64,000 bases of DNA from assembly GCA_964422295.1 (NCBI GenBank), contig CAYRAM010000012.1, positions 1-64,000 of the forward strand, given 5' to 3'. Source of the DNA: UBA12191 sp964422295. GTDB lineage: Bacteria; Planctomycetota; UBA8108; UBA1146. Shown here piece by piece: positions 8,779 to 17,562 of the stretch. The translations under genes and the position numbers were made by a program. The notes below the pieces were generated by a model. The model saw only the letters and a program-made list of their open reading frames with translations, was not told the DNA's origin and did no database searches. Each line of letters opens with the position of its first letter. The stretch's first letter is position 1.

Positions 8779-10220
8779 CCGGTGCCTGCTCCTTCCCCAA
8801 GAGTGACCTCACCGTTGGCAAGCCTATGTTTCAGGGAGAGAGCCAACTGTTCCAACTCCACTCTGCGAGACGCCTTGAAAAGCACCCGGTCTCCCGCTTC
8901 GAGATTCTCCTCAAGAATGCTGAGACCTGAGTCACCCTCCGGAAGAATCGACGCCTCCCCACCGCTGCTGTTGACTCCTTCTGCGAGCCACTCTGCACCT
9001 CGACCACAGCAGTAAATGTAATCGACCCCTTGGGTCACACAGTAACGACCAACTTCACAGTGGTACTCCTCCTCGCCGGATCCCAACTCTTCCATCGTTC
9101 CGAGGATGGCGATCTTGCGCTGGCCAGGAGCCGCCATCAAATCGGAGATGGCAACATGCATCGAGGGTGGCGATGCGTTGTAACAATCCAACACCAGTTG
9201 CAAGCCGGCAACGGTGTGCTCTTCTTGGCGGAGGGGTGGCAAGTCCAGAGTCGGAGCAATCTCCTCGACCAATTCAGGTGAGATCCCCAAATGCAAAGAA
9301 ACTGCCAGTACAGATTCAAGACAGCGAAGTACCCCTTGCCCTCTCAGCGAAGTCTGAATCGTGAATGAGTACCCCAATGGGTGATGCTCGACGAGGCATT
9401 TGCCGTCAGACTTTGAATCGGGAGTCACCACGACATCTCCGCCCGGTCCAGTCCACCAACAGGGAATGGGGATCGATCGGTCCTTGAACTCAGCGGGTGC
9501 GATGGCGAGTTCTGTTCCTCGATGGGCAAATATGGAAAACTTTTCTTCCAATACCCCTTCGATGGAGCCGAGTCCTTCGAGATGGGTTGCACCCACCGCT
9601 GTCACGACAGCGACTTGCGGTTGACCGATCGCTGTCAGTGTCGAGATCTCACCGGGATGATTGGTTCCCATCTCCAGCCACAACAATTCAGTGTCACCGG
9701 GAGCCTCCAGGATCGTCACAGGCAACCCTATCAGGTTATTGAAGGATCCCCTCGGCGAATGAACCCGAAATGCGCCCTTGCTCAACTGTGCAGCGATGTG
9801 GCAAGCGGTGGTTTTCCCAACGCTTCCAGTGACCGCAACGGTTTTTGGGGGAGCCATCTCTTTGCATTGCTGCACCATCGCCAAATGGATCAGGGCTTGT
9901 TCAACATCGTCCACTTCAAGGACCGGATACGAATGCTCCCCTGACTTGCCCCGTTCACTCATCAATACGCTGGCACCAGAACCGATCGCTTCAGCCGCAT
10001 GATCGAGCCCGTGGCAGTTTGCTCCCTGCAATGCAGCAAACACATCGTGCTCCCGAACATGACGACTGTCGATAGCGACCCCGTTCAACCGAAGCGAGGA
10101 ACTTTCGAGCAAAGAAGTGCAGCGATATTGCTGAACTGCCATACCCGAAAAAGAACCGGATCCAGACACGACGGGACTCTGCAGTCGTTGAATGATCTCT
10201 TCGAGGGTATGGGGTTTCAT
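8775..10220 (-). CDS. murF: UDP-MurNAc-tripeptide--D-Ala-D-Ala ligase MurF
   Basis: 481 residues. Adds D-Ala-D-Ala to the UDP-MurNAc-tripeptide. N-terminal substrate domain (GVAIDSRHVREHDVFAALQG), ATP loop VTGSVGKTT, GSFNNLIGLPVTIL, EMGTNHPGEI, HLEGLGSIEGV, and the C-terminal DCYNASPPSM motif (usually DAYNANP.S). Overlaps murE and ftsW by 4 bases. Confidence 0.96.
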   Translation of the reverse strand: MKPHTLEEIIQRLQSPVVSGSGSFSGMAVQQYRCTSLLESSSLRLNGVAIDSRHVREHDVFAALQGANCHGLDHAAEAIGSGASVLMSERGKSGEHSYPVLEVDDVEQALIHLAMVQQCKEMAPPKTVAVTGSVGKTTACHIAAQLSKGAFRVHSPRGSFNNLIGLPVTILEAPGDTELLWLEMGTNHPGEISTLTAIGQPQVAVVTAVGATHLEGLGSIEGVLEEKFSIFAHRGTELAIAPAEFKDRSIPIPCWWTGPGGDVVVTPDSKSDGKCLVEHHPLGYSFTIQTSLRGQGVLRCLESVLAVSLHLGISPELVEEIAPTLDLPPLRQEEHTVAGLQLVLDCYNASPPSMHVAISDLMAAPGQRKIAILGTMEELGSGEEEYHCEVGRYCVTQGVDYIYCCGRGAEWLAEGVNSSGGEASILPEGDSGLSILEENLEAGDRVLFKASRRVELEQLALSLKHRLANGEVTLGEGAGTG

Positions 10221-11668
10221 CGGATCCCCCCCACCGACTCTTGAACCACACTTCGATCATCGAAGGGAGCCTTTACACCCCTGATCTCCTGGGTGGTTTC
10301 ATGTCCTTTCCCAGCGACGACCAGGATGTCCCCGGAGCGGTGTTCTTGCACAGCCATGGCGATGGCTTTTCGCCTGTCCGCTTCTTCGGTCACCCTCTGA
10401 AAAGCACCAATCCCCGATCGTATCCCCTGCAAGATTTGTGCTGACGGTTCGGAGCGAGGGTTGTCATCGGTGAGGTAAATCTCATCCGCCAGGGCTGCTG
10501 CAATCCGCCCCATCTCCTCCCTCTTGCCAGAATCTCGATCGCCACCACAGCCAAACACGACCCGCAGCGTTCCATCACAGAGATTCCTGCAGGCCATCAA
10601 AACCGCTTCGAGGGCATCGGGGGTGTGGGCATAGTCGACAAAAATCCCGGGGGAAACCTGCTCCATTCTGCCAGGAATCGTTCCTGCGTTCTCCAATCGC
10701 AGGCAGATCCTGTCGGCAGAAACACCCACAGAGGAAGCCAAAGCGGCGGCACACAAGGCATTCGAGACATCGTGACGTGCCGGTTTCGGCAGTTCACACT
10801 CGACATCCAGATCTTCCCCCATCAGCCGGATCCTGCATCCCTGGGGTGAGTGGTCCAGGATCCTTGCTCGCCAAATCCGGTCTCCCGACCCATCTTCAAA
10901 TGCGAGGGTGTCGGCGGAGCCATGTTTTGCTGAGGGAACCAAAAAGACTCCACCGTCACAAACATGATGGCGCAATCGCCTCTTGACCTCATGGTATGCA
11001 GCCTCAGTTCCATGATAGTCCAGGTGATCCCTGCCGAATTGGGTTACCGCTGCGGCAGCGAGGGGGATACCACCGATCCGATGTTGATCGATGGCGTGGG
11101 AAGAGATCTCCAGCACCATCGGCCCCCCTGCGCCATCGACATGGGTACGCAAGAGTTCTGCGAGTTCATGTGCGGGAGGAGTAGTACAGAGACTCTCCGA
11201 CAGGGTCCCCGCGATGGATCGATCGACCGTTGTCACCCAGCCTGCCGGCTTCCCGGGTTCATCCAATATCGTGGCAAGCATTCTCACGGTACTGCTTTTG
11301 CCATTGGTTCCCGTAATACCAAACACCGGGAGTTCGCGACCGGGATGGCGGTGGGCATGCTGGAGGAGCAATGCCAGTTTTTCCCTGGCGCTCTGCACCT
11401 GCCACCAAGTCACATTCCCGGGGACACCCGGAGGAGGTGAGGTTTCAGTGACGACCGCGCCGACGCCCCGCTGCAACATCTGCGGTATCGCCGAAGCCCC
11501 ATCGAACTCGCTGCCGGGAATCGCCACGAACAGATCTCCCGGAATTTGACGGTCGTCCCAGGTGATGACGGAGAATCGGGTTCCACGGGAACCCACCATC
11601 CGGGGAGCTCCGAGAAGTGGCTCAAGGTCCACCGCACCGGATTCAGAAAGAGAAACTCCATCCCCCAT
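10217..11668 (-). CDS. murE: UDP-MurNAc-L-Ala-D-Glu--2,6-diaminopimelate ligase MurE
   Basis: 483 residues from ATG 11668, which shares a base with the ftsI TAA (TAATG); a GTG two codons upstream (11674) is the alternative. Adds the third amino acid. ATP loop GITGTNGKSST, TTPPAHELAELL, EISSHAIDQHRI, FGRDHLDYHGTEAAY with the downstream Lys (EVKRRL) that is carbamylated in the family, and DDNPRSEPS. The DNPR motif is diagnostic for meso-diaminopimelate rather than L-Lys, implying DAP-type peptidoglycan. Confidence 0.96.
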   Translation of the reverse strand: MGDGVSLSESGAVDLEPLLGAPRMVGSRGTRFSVITWDDRQIPGDLFVAIPGSEFDGASAIPQMLQRGVGAVVTETSPPPGVPGNVTWWQVQSAREKLALLLQHAHRHPGRELPVFGITGTNGKSSTVRMLATILDEPGKPAGWVTTVDRSIAGTLSESLCTTPPAHELAELLRTHVDGAGGPMVLEISSHAIDQHRIGGIPLAAAAVTQFGRDHLDYHGTEAAYHEVKRRLRHHVCDGGVFLVPSAKHGSADTLAFEDGSGDRIWRARILDHSPQGCRIRLMGEDLDVECELPKPARHDVSNALCAAALASSVGVSADRICLRLENAGTIPGRMEQVSPGIFVDYAHTPDALEAVLMACRNLCDGTLRVVFGCGGDRDSGKREEMGRIAAALADEIYLTDDNPRSEPSAQILQGIRSGIGAFQRVTEEADRRKAIAMAVQEHRSGDILVVAGKGHETTQEIRGVKAPFDDRSVVQESVGGIR

Positions 11669-13794
11669 TACCACCGATCCGGCTCCCCCTCCTGCCCCTG
11701 GCCACTGGTCGATCGCCCCTGTGCACTGGGCAGCTTGCCCCTGCTCCCCGGCGAACTCAGATTACCGGCCTCTGAAGGGGCCGCCAAGTTGTCGATGCCG
11801 TAATCCCCGGGATTTCCGACGTGCAGGGAGAACGGGTCAAATCCACGCAAGTTCAATGCGGAAGCGAGGATCTGCGCTCCCAAGGGGGCTGCAGATTTGG
11901 AAGCGTAGTACATGTTTTCTTCTGGGGTCGGCTCCTCGACCAACACCATCGTCAGGAAACGGGCATCCTCCACCGGAGCGAAGCCGACAAAACTGGAGTT
12001 GTAGCGGTCCTCGGAAAATCCGGCACCATTTGCAGAGACCAGTTTTGTGGTGCCCGTCTTGCCCGCCATCTGCAATTCGCCACTTCGAATCAGTTCTTTC
12101 ATACGGGGCCCCACGTGATGAATCACATGTCTTCCGGTTCCATCCTTCACGACCCTGGCCAAGACCCTGCGGCTCTCCCGAGCGACGTCGGCAGAGAGGA
12201 TGATCTCCACAGGTCGGTTTTCAGAATCCATCATGAAAGTGGGCTGCAGCAGGTACCCGCCATTGGCGATGGCCATGTATGCGCGCATCACTTGAACCGG
12301 CGTGACCATCATCTCGTATCCGAAGCAGGCGGATTCCCATGTAAACCTGCTCCACTCATCAATATCCTTGAGCAAACCCGATTCCTCACCGGGCAACTCG
12401 ATTCCGGTTCTGCGACCGAAACCAAACCGCTTCAAGATCGATTCCACATCCCCGGATCTCATATGCTTGACGCCGAGAACCACCATTCCAATGTTGCTGG
12501 AGAAGACGACAGCCCCCTCAGGAGTCTTCTCCCTCAACAGACTGCTATCGCGGAATATCCGCTTTCGCCCATCCAGGCGTTGGCTCTTCCCTCTGACATC
12601 CAGGGGCAAGTCGAGCGGGATTCCCATCTCGATGGCGCGGGACAAAATCAGAGGCTTGACCACTGAACCCGGTTCCATGGAAACCGTTTGAAGGCGTGAG
12701 TTCAGTTCAAAAGCTCTCTTCATTCCTTCGTTGTTGTCATTTTTGAAATCCTGATTGGCAAACTCGGTCAGTTGTCCCCTCTGCAGCCCCGGGTATGTGG
12801 TCCATGCATGGATCTCTCCGGTGAAAGGGTCGATGACTGCTGCGGACACACTCTTCGCCGAAGTGCGGTAGTAATTGGCCCGTACCAAATGCTCCAATTC
12901 AGCCTGCAGCTGCAAATCGATGGTGGTCTGGACACTTTGCCCCTGCTTTCCGGGAATTCCTTCCCGTGAAGGGCCAAGCCTGCTCCCCTTCGGGGTCGCC
13001 CGATATCGACGAACACTCTGAACCTTTTTCAAGTTTTCATCCCAATACTTTTCCATACCCCACAAACCGGCACTGTTCGCCTTATCCATCTCACCGATCA
13101 GAAGCGAACCGATTGCGCCATAAGGATGAAACCGCTGCAAACGTTGACCCATCGGAGGAAAGATCTTCAAATCCAATTCTTCCTCTGATTCGATTTCAGA
13201 GATGAACTTGGAGATTTGATTGCGGGATTCCACATTGGGAATCGTACCCAATAAGCGGTAGCGGACCCGGGTCGCACTCTCGTCACCCGCATGAAATTGA
13301 AGATTACTTCTGATGTCACTGATGAGTTGCTGTTGCATCTCATCTTTGCTGTTGAGAAATATCACTTCTTCCTCGGCAAGCCTGTCAAGAATCTTGGAGA
13401 CGCTCCACTTCGAAACTGGCAGCGGGGGGAGTGCTGAATCTTTTGCAAGACGGAAGCGACGAGAGAGTTGATCCGGATCGATGGCGATTTGCGGGATGAT
13501 TTTGTCGACGGCCATCAATCTGTGATGACGGTCATAGATGTTGCCTCTCTGTTCCGGCCCAAGAGTTGTCCGCGTCTGGGCCAACGCCTGCCTCTCAGCC
13601 CATATTTTTTTCTCAATGACCTGCATCCAGGCAGCGCGGGCCAATACCAGCACCAGCCCGAACATGATTCCAAAGTAGACGATCGAGCCGAGGCGTGATG
13701 CCCATCGGCCTGGTCGAATCGGCTCCTCAGCGAACGGAAAGCGGAATCCTTCGCTCTCCTCCTCTTTCACATTACCGTCAAGCATCGCTTCCAA
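11668..13794 (-). CDS. ftsI: Class B penicillin-binding protein, FtsI/PBP3 type
   Basis: 708 residues, longer than typical FtsI (about 580). One membrane helix (about 35-58), dimerisation domain with RGNIYDRHHRLMA, then a transpeptidase domain with SxxK (S377-K380, in EPGSVVKPL), SxN (S432-N434, FSSN) and KTG (K579-G581, AGKTGTTK). No PASTA domain. The extra length lies mostly in residues 105-270 between the N-terminal module and the transpeptidase. Forms the septal transpeptidase/SEDS pair with the FtsW of this cluster. Confidence 0.95.
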   Translation of the reverse strand: MEAMLDGNVKEEESEGFRFPFAEEPIRPGRWASRLGSIVYFGIMFGLVLVLARAAWMQVIEKKIWAERQALAQTRTTLGPEQRGNIYDRHHRLMAVDKIIPQIAIDPDQLSRRFRLAKDSALPPLPVSKWSVSKILDRLAEEEVIFLNSKDEMQQQLISDIRSNLQFHAGDESATRVRYRLLGTIPNVESRNQISKFISEIESEEELDLKIFPPMGQRLQRFHPYGAIGSLLIGEMDKANSAGLWGMEKYWDENLKKVQSVRRYRATPKGSRLGPSREGIPGKQGQSVQTTIDLQLQAELEHLVRANYYRTSAKSVSAAVIDPFTGEIHAWTTYPGLQRGQLTEFANQDFKNDNNEGMKRAFELNSRLQTVSMEPGSVVKPLILSRAIEMGIPLDLPLDVRGKSQRLDGRKRIFRDSSLLREKTPEGAVVFSSNIGMVVLGVKHMRSGDVESILKRFGFGRRTGIELPGEESGLLKDIDEWSRFTWESACFGYEMMVTPVQVMRAYMAIANGGYLLQPTFMMDSENRPVEIILSADVARESRRVLARVVKDGTGRHVIHHVGPRMKELIRSGELQMAGKTGTTKLVSANGAGFSEDRYNSSFVGFAPVEDARFLTMVLVEEPTPEENMYYASKSAAPLGAQILASALNLRGFDPFSLHVGNPGDYGIDNLAAPSEAGNLSSPGSRGKLPSAQGRSTSGQGQEGEPDRW

Positions 13795-13802
13795 TCTCCA
13801 TC

Positions 13803-14147
13803 TCAGTTGGCAGGTTTCTTAAATTGGGTTCTTCGGTCCCCGGAACTCTGCAAGGGGGGCAGATCCCTTGAAGGGCCGAGTGCATCCTGGCGGTTCTGAA
13901 ATTGGCTCGACAAATTTGACCAGTGATTCAGTGAATTCACATGCAGGCCAGGCCCATTGAGAACCAATTCCAATTCCAAACGTTCTTGCTCGATACTCAG
14001 GTGTTGGTTTGCTTCCTCAAGCTTCATCAATTCTTCTGCGTCGATGTAATTTTGATACTTTGCCAGCAGGCATTGGGATCCGATCCAAGACAACCCGAAT
14101 CCGGCCACGGTGACCCAGAGAAGAATCGTCAACAACTTTCTGTTCAC
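13803..14147 (-). CDS. ftsL: FtsL-like bitopic division protein
   Basis: 114 residues: short basic N-terminus, one membrane helix (about 5-28), then a heptad-like segment rich in Leu/Glu (EELMKLEEANQHLSIEQE) and a Pro/Ser tail. Too short for sequence-based assignment, but the topology and its position between rsmH (4-base overlap) and ftsI are those of FtsL, which builds the FtsQLB complex. Confidence 0.75.
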   Translation of the reverse strand: MNRKLLTILLWVTVAGFGLSWIGSQCLLAKYQNYIDAEELMKLEEANQHLSIEQERLELELVLNGPGLHVNSLNHWSNLSSQFQNRQDALGPSRDLPPLQSSGDRRTQFKKPAN

Positions 14148-15037
14148 CGATCCCCCCCCGTCATCCTGCGCAAGATGCGCAATCGAGCCGATCGGGAGCG
14201 GGGATTTCTACTCACTTCTTCTTCACCAGGTCGTATCGGTTTGGCCGTGATCAGTTCGTGATCTCCTTCACGAGCCAGATCTTTGAACGCCTGCTTGACC
14301 TTGCGATCTTCGAGGGAGTGGTAACTGAGGATCGCCATGCGCCCCCCCCGTGACAGCAGGCTGCCAACTCTGTCGAGCAGATGTTGCAGGGAGGTCAGTT
14401 CACGATTGATCTCAATGCGAAGCGCCTGAAAGGTACGCGTTGCGGGGTGCAAATGTCGATCCGGACTCTTTGGAGTGTTCGCTTCGATGAGACGAGCCAA
14501 GGCTAAGGTGGTATCGACCGGTTGGATCCTGCGCTCCCGGATGATCGCCGCTGCAATCCTGCGGGAATGGCGATCTTCCCCATATTCGTGAATGATGCGG
14601 GCCAACTCGGCTTCGTCTACACGGGCGAGATACTCGGCAGCGGTTTCCCCCTCAGATGGATCCATGCGCATGTCGAGGGGACCATCGTGACGAAATGAAA
14701 ATCCACGCCTCCCATCATCGATCTGCGGAGAAGATACCCCGAGATCTGCCAGCACCAGATTCCATGTTTCGTTTCCCACCTGTTCGCGCAATTGGGGCAT
14801 GCGTCCAAAGTCTCCCTGGATCAACAGCACCCGCTCCGCTGGCAATCTCAATGCCGACTCCTGGAGGGCGTCCGGATCACGATCCACCCCCACGAGTCGG
14901 CCATCGGGTGAGGTCCGACGCAGGATTTCGATAGAGTGACCTGCCCTGCCCAGGGTCAGATCCAGCAGGTGTTCTCCCGGTGACGGCGACATCCCGTGGA
15001 TGACCTCATCGAGAAGAACCGGAACATGTCCATCCAT
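14144..15037 (-). CDS. rsmH: 16S rRNA m4C1402 methyltransferase RsmH (MraW)
   Basis: 297 residues. SAM-dependent N4-methylation of C1402 of 16S rRNA. Starts with HVPVLLDEVIHGM, then LLDLTLGRAGHS (SAM loop), GVDRDPDAL, DLGVSSPQIDDGRRGFSF, MRMDPSEG, the ATRTFQALRIEINREL segment and the C-terminal YHSLEDRKVKQAFKDLA. Overlaps ftsL by 4 bases; standard second gene of the cluster. Confidence 0.97.
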   Translation of the reverse strand: MDGHVPVLLDEVIHGMSPSPGEHLLDLTLGRAGHSIEILRRTSPDGRLVGVDRDPDALQESALRLPAERVLLIQGDFGRMPQLREQVGNETWNLVLADLGVSSPQIDDGRRGFSFRHDGPLDMRMDPSEGETAAEYLARVDEAELARIIHEYGEDRHSRRIAAAIIRERRIQPVDTTLALARLIEANTPKSPDRHLHPATRTFQALRIEINRELTSLQHLLDRVGSLLSRGGRMAILSYHSLEDRKVKQAFKDLAREGDHELITAKPIRPGEEEVSRNPRSRSARLRILRRMTGGDR

Positions 15038-15051
15038 CCGTGACGACTCGA

Positions 15052-15315
15052 TCAGATGTGATCAAGTGTCGGTGCGGTGAACTTTCCGATTGCCCGGGCT
15101 CTGGCTACCCGATGCAAACTTCTGGACAAACGAACATTTTTCAGCCCTTTGTCGCGAGCCCTCTGAAGGCGCTCCCAGAGTTCATCCAAGTCGCGAAGCA
15201 CCGATTCCGGAGCTTCGTCGAGGTATTGTCCCGTCCGAAGGAAGTCGCGAATCCTGCTCACCACCTGCGACTGCCTCTGGTTCGAGTCCACATGCTGATC
15301 CAGCAATGAAATCAT
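15052..15315 (-). CDS. Small hypothetical protein between mraZ and rsmH
   Basis: 87 residues, mostly charged and helical, no membrane segment or recognisable motif. It fits exactly into the space between mraZ (54 bases upstream) and rsmH (14 bases downstream) on the same strand, which supports expression with the cluster. Not a known dcw member. The overlapping 90-codon frame further upstream is a shadow of mraZ. Confidence 0.55.
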   Translation of the reverse strand: MISLLDQHVDSNQRQSQVVSRIRDFLRTGQYLDEAPESVLRDLDELWERLQRARDKGLKNVRLSRSLHRVARARAIGKFTAPTLDHI

Positions 15316-15369
15316 CTCTGTCCCCCTGTACTTTCCCCGGCAACCGGTTTCCCCTCCGGTCGCCTTCCC

Positions 15370-15888
15370 CTAAATCTCTTCGGTGGATCCCCCACCGAAA
15401 AATCTGTCCATTCTCCTTGCGTAATCTCCGTGCTCTTCAAGGAACACGTCCAATCTCCTCTGGTATGACTCGCGGTCTTCGTTGCGCTCTCGCCACACCG
15501 ACGAATCCCAGATCTCGATCCGATCGAAGCAACCGACAAAGACCAGGTCCTTGTCCAATTGTGCCCAGCTGCGCAATCGATCATTCAACAACACCCTGCC
15601 TTGACGATCCGGATTCAAGTCTTCTGCGCGCCCGAAGAGGTCGCGTTGAAGTTCGTGCAGTTCTGCAGAACCCCTTTCGTAGCGCCGAACCTCTTCCGAG
15701 ATCCGTTCCCACTCCGCAGAGGTGTAGACCCAGAGACATGGAGCCGTTCCGGCAGTGGCTACAAATCCCTCACCATCGAATCGAGGTTCGATCCTTGCGC
15801 GCAGACGAGACGGGATGATCACTCGTCCCTTGTCGTCGAGGGTCAGTTCAAATTGTCCCTTGAAGTGCGCAGTCACGGATCTCTCCAT
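15370..15888 (-). CDS. mraZ: Transcriptional regulator MraZ
   Basis: 172 residues (E. coli 152). Two AbrB-like SpoVT-type half domains: LDDKGRVIIPSRLR with the first domain at about 8-60, and DRQGRVLLNDRLRSWAQLD with the second at about 90-135. First gene of the cluster, whose expression MraZ represses in E. coli by binding TGGG direct repeats; matching repeats lie 73-102 bases upstream (15961-15990). No strong Shine-Dalgarno precedes the ATG. The tail after residue 140 is Glu/Arg-rich. Confidence 0.95.
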   Translation of the reverse strand: MERSVTAHFKGQFELTLDDKGRVIIPSRLRARIEPRFDGEGFVATAGTAPCLWVYTSAEWERISEEVRRYERGSAELHELQRDLFGRAEDLNPDRQGRVLLNDRLRSWAQLDKDLVFVGCFDRIEIWDSSVWRERNEDRESYQRRLDVFLEEHGDYARRMDRFFGGGSTEEI

Positions 15889-15960
15889 GTCTCTGGGTAA
15901 AAAAACCGATCACTCGGTGGAATCAGAGTCTGACAACTGGGTCCACAACGTGGAACCCCT

Positions 15961-15990
15961 CCCCCTTTGTTCCCACTTGGCCCCACTTTA
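15961..15990 (-). promoter_or_regulatory. Putative MraZ operator: three 10-bp direct repeats
   Basis: Read on the minus strand: AAAGTGGGGC, CAAGTGGGAA, CAAAGGGGGA, consecutive 10-mers. E. coli MraZ binds TGGGN direct repeats separated by 5 bases, and mollicute MraZ binds AAAGTG-type repeats; both descriptions fit. The array is 73 bases before the mraZ start. A 5-bp hairpin (GGGCG/CGCCC, 15992-16006) flanks it. A matching sigma-70 promoter could not be identified with confidence. Confidence 0.7.
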
Positions 15991-16258
15991 TGGGCGTCTT
16001 TCGCCCCCGCAAGGACCTACAAATCACATATTCTTGCAAACAAAGCACTTACGACCGCTCATCCACAACAGGTTTGGTTTCAGATGAAGGGCACCCCCAT
16101 ATCTTGGGCTTCACGATCCAAAAAAATTCTCACCTGGTCGGGTGGGCCGAAATTATTTCTGAATCTTCAAATATGTGCTCAAAATTATGGATTTGCGAAA
16201 TTGAAGGGCCGGGAATGCGTGGAAGATCGATCCTGATCAAAGCCCCTGGACGGAAACT

Positions 16259-16276
16259 AGTGGGACAAAGTGGGGA
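16259..16276 (+). promoter_or_regulatory. Second, oppositely oriented pair of TGGG boxes
   Basis: TGGGA (16261-16265), five bases, TGGGG (16271-16275), each preceded by A-rich AGT/AAAGT: the same 10-bp-period motif as the mraZ operator but on the plus strand, about 270 bases further upstream. Could form a looping site for MraZ or be chance. The 655-base stretch 15889-16543 otherwise holds no convincing gene. Confidence 0.4.
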
Positions 16277-16364
16277 ATCTCCTGCGGCCAGAAATTGGGG
16301 ATCGGGAGCAAATTCGAAGAAGAATCGGCGAGTCTTCTACTCAAGAGGCCGTTTCGGCACCATC

Positions 16365-16540
16365 GGTACCGGGATCGACGGTACCGGGATCGACGGTACC
16401 GGGATCGACGGTACCGGGATCGACGGTACCGGGNNNNNNNNNNNNNNNNNNNNNNNNNNNNNNNNNNNNNNNNNNNNNNNNNNNNNNNNNNNNNNNNNNN
16501 NNNNNNNNNNNNNNNNNNNNNNNNNNNNNNNNNATCGACC
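16365..16540. repeat. 15-bp tandem repeat containing assembly gap (N 16434-16533)
   Basis: Unit GGTACCGGGATCGAC, perfect at 16365, 16380, 16395 and 16410, partial at 16425, and resuming as ATCGAC right after the N block. It fills the space just downstream of the stop codon at 16544 and upstream of the mraZ regulatory region. The copy number is unknown because of the gap. Each unit carries a GGTACC palindrome. Confidence 0.92.
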
Positions 16541-16543
16541 CGC

Positions 16544-17464
16544 TTAACTGAAGAGTGCTTCCAGTTCGTGGATCGCTTCCTCCAAAGTCCGCTGATCGAG
16601 ATCGGGAGAGATCAGTTGATAGGAGTCCCCCGAGCTCTTTTCGCGAACTTTCAGTCCCTGATCGCCGTGATCCTCCCAGACCAGGGCACGCTTTCGAACC
16701 AGAAAGAGGGCGAGCAGATACGCCAGCCTGGGACGGTCGATCCCTCTTTCGACGGAGAGGCCAGAAGGTGACATCGCTGAATCTGCGTGTGTGACCGCAG
16801 AATCCTCCGCAGGAGCTTCCAACGCCGGGACCTCGGATGCCCCGGAATTTGCACCGCCCGAACTCCCCCCGCCCGAATTCCCAGCTGATCCGGTCGATGG
16901 TCCCTCTGCATCGGCCGGGGCCAGCGGCGTGGAGATGCGGCTCGGTTCAGCCAATTCGAGGAAGGTGGCCAGCAATGAAGCCACATTGACGACCCTTTTG
17001 GGCGGGCCCTCATCCTCGGGGATCACCGTTCGCCAGCGGGCGAAGAAAATTTCCGAATCCATTTGGTCCATCGCCGCATCACAGTAATCCTGGCGCGAAA
17101 AGAATGCCGTCAGGGGTCCTGCGGACTCCGGTGCGGCATCGGGGTCTGCCGGTGCCAAAACGGTCCAGAAGGGGGTTCCACGGGGGATTTCTTCCCCCGT
17201 GAGAGCGCAATTGCGGCGACTCGAGTCGACGCTCCAGCGGCCGCCGCCGGCGATGCGCTGCTCCTCGTCGCGAAGACGGGCAAAACTCTCTCTCTTGGCT
17301 GGGCCGGGTTGAACCGGACCGGCATGATCCGAGCCGGGATGATCCGGGTCGGGTTTATCCGGGCCGGGCGTGTTTGGGCCGGGCGTGTTTGGACCCTGCT
17401 CTTCTGCGATCTCTTCCAAGTGAAACCTCCATTCCCAAAGAGTCTCACCCCCGGGTCCCCACAT
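16544..17464 (-). CDS. Conserved-type protein with C-A-L-T-G Cys motif and Pro/Gly repeat, unknown function
   Basis: About 306 residues from ATG 17464; an in-frame extension to 17569 would overlap the dnaE start and is doubtful. A Pro-Gly-Asn/Asp repeat (PGPNTPGPDKPDPDHPGSD-like) near residues 25-55 is followed by a compact region with CALTGEEIPRGTPFWTVL and FFSRQDYCDAAM, which looks like a small Cys-dependent module, then a region ending at VVNVASLLATFLELAEP, a Gly/Ser/Ala linker, and a C-terminal helical part (RPRLAYLLALFLVRKRALVWED). I recall this Cys-motif arrangement from planctomycete/verrucomicrobial hypothetical proteins but cannot name a function. Divergent from dnaE. Confidence 0.7.
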   Translation of the reverse strand: MWGPGGETLWEWRFHLEEIAEEQGPNTPGPNTPGPDKPDPDHPGSDHAGPVQPGPAKRESFARLRDEEQRIAGGGRWSVDSSRRNCALTGEEIPRGTPFWTVLAPADPDAAPESAGPLTAFFSRQDYCDAAMDQMDSEIFFARWRTVIPEDEGPPKRVVNVASLLATFLELAEPSRISTPLAPADAEGPSTGSAGNSGGGSSGGANSGASEVPALEAPAEDSAVTHADSAMSPSGLSVERGIDRPRLAYLLALFLVRKRALVWEDHGDQGLKVREKSSGDSYQLISPDLDQRTLEEAIHELEALFS

Positions 17465-17562
17465 CAAGGAATCGCAGGCCTTGCCCGGAGGGTATGATCC
17501 CCCTAAAACGAAGAGAAGCGGGGGGTTTCCCCGGTCACTGAATCCACTCCACCGGAGGTCCC

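Noticed and set aside
15990..16547. Long plus-strand frames with T-G-I-D-G repeats across the N-gap
   Set aside because: They are the translation of the 15-bp repeat; no ribosome site, no family, and the region holds MraZ boxes.
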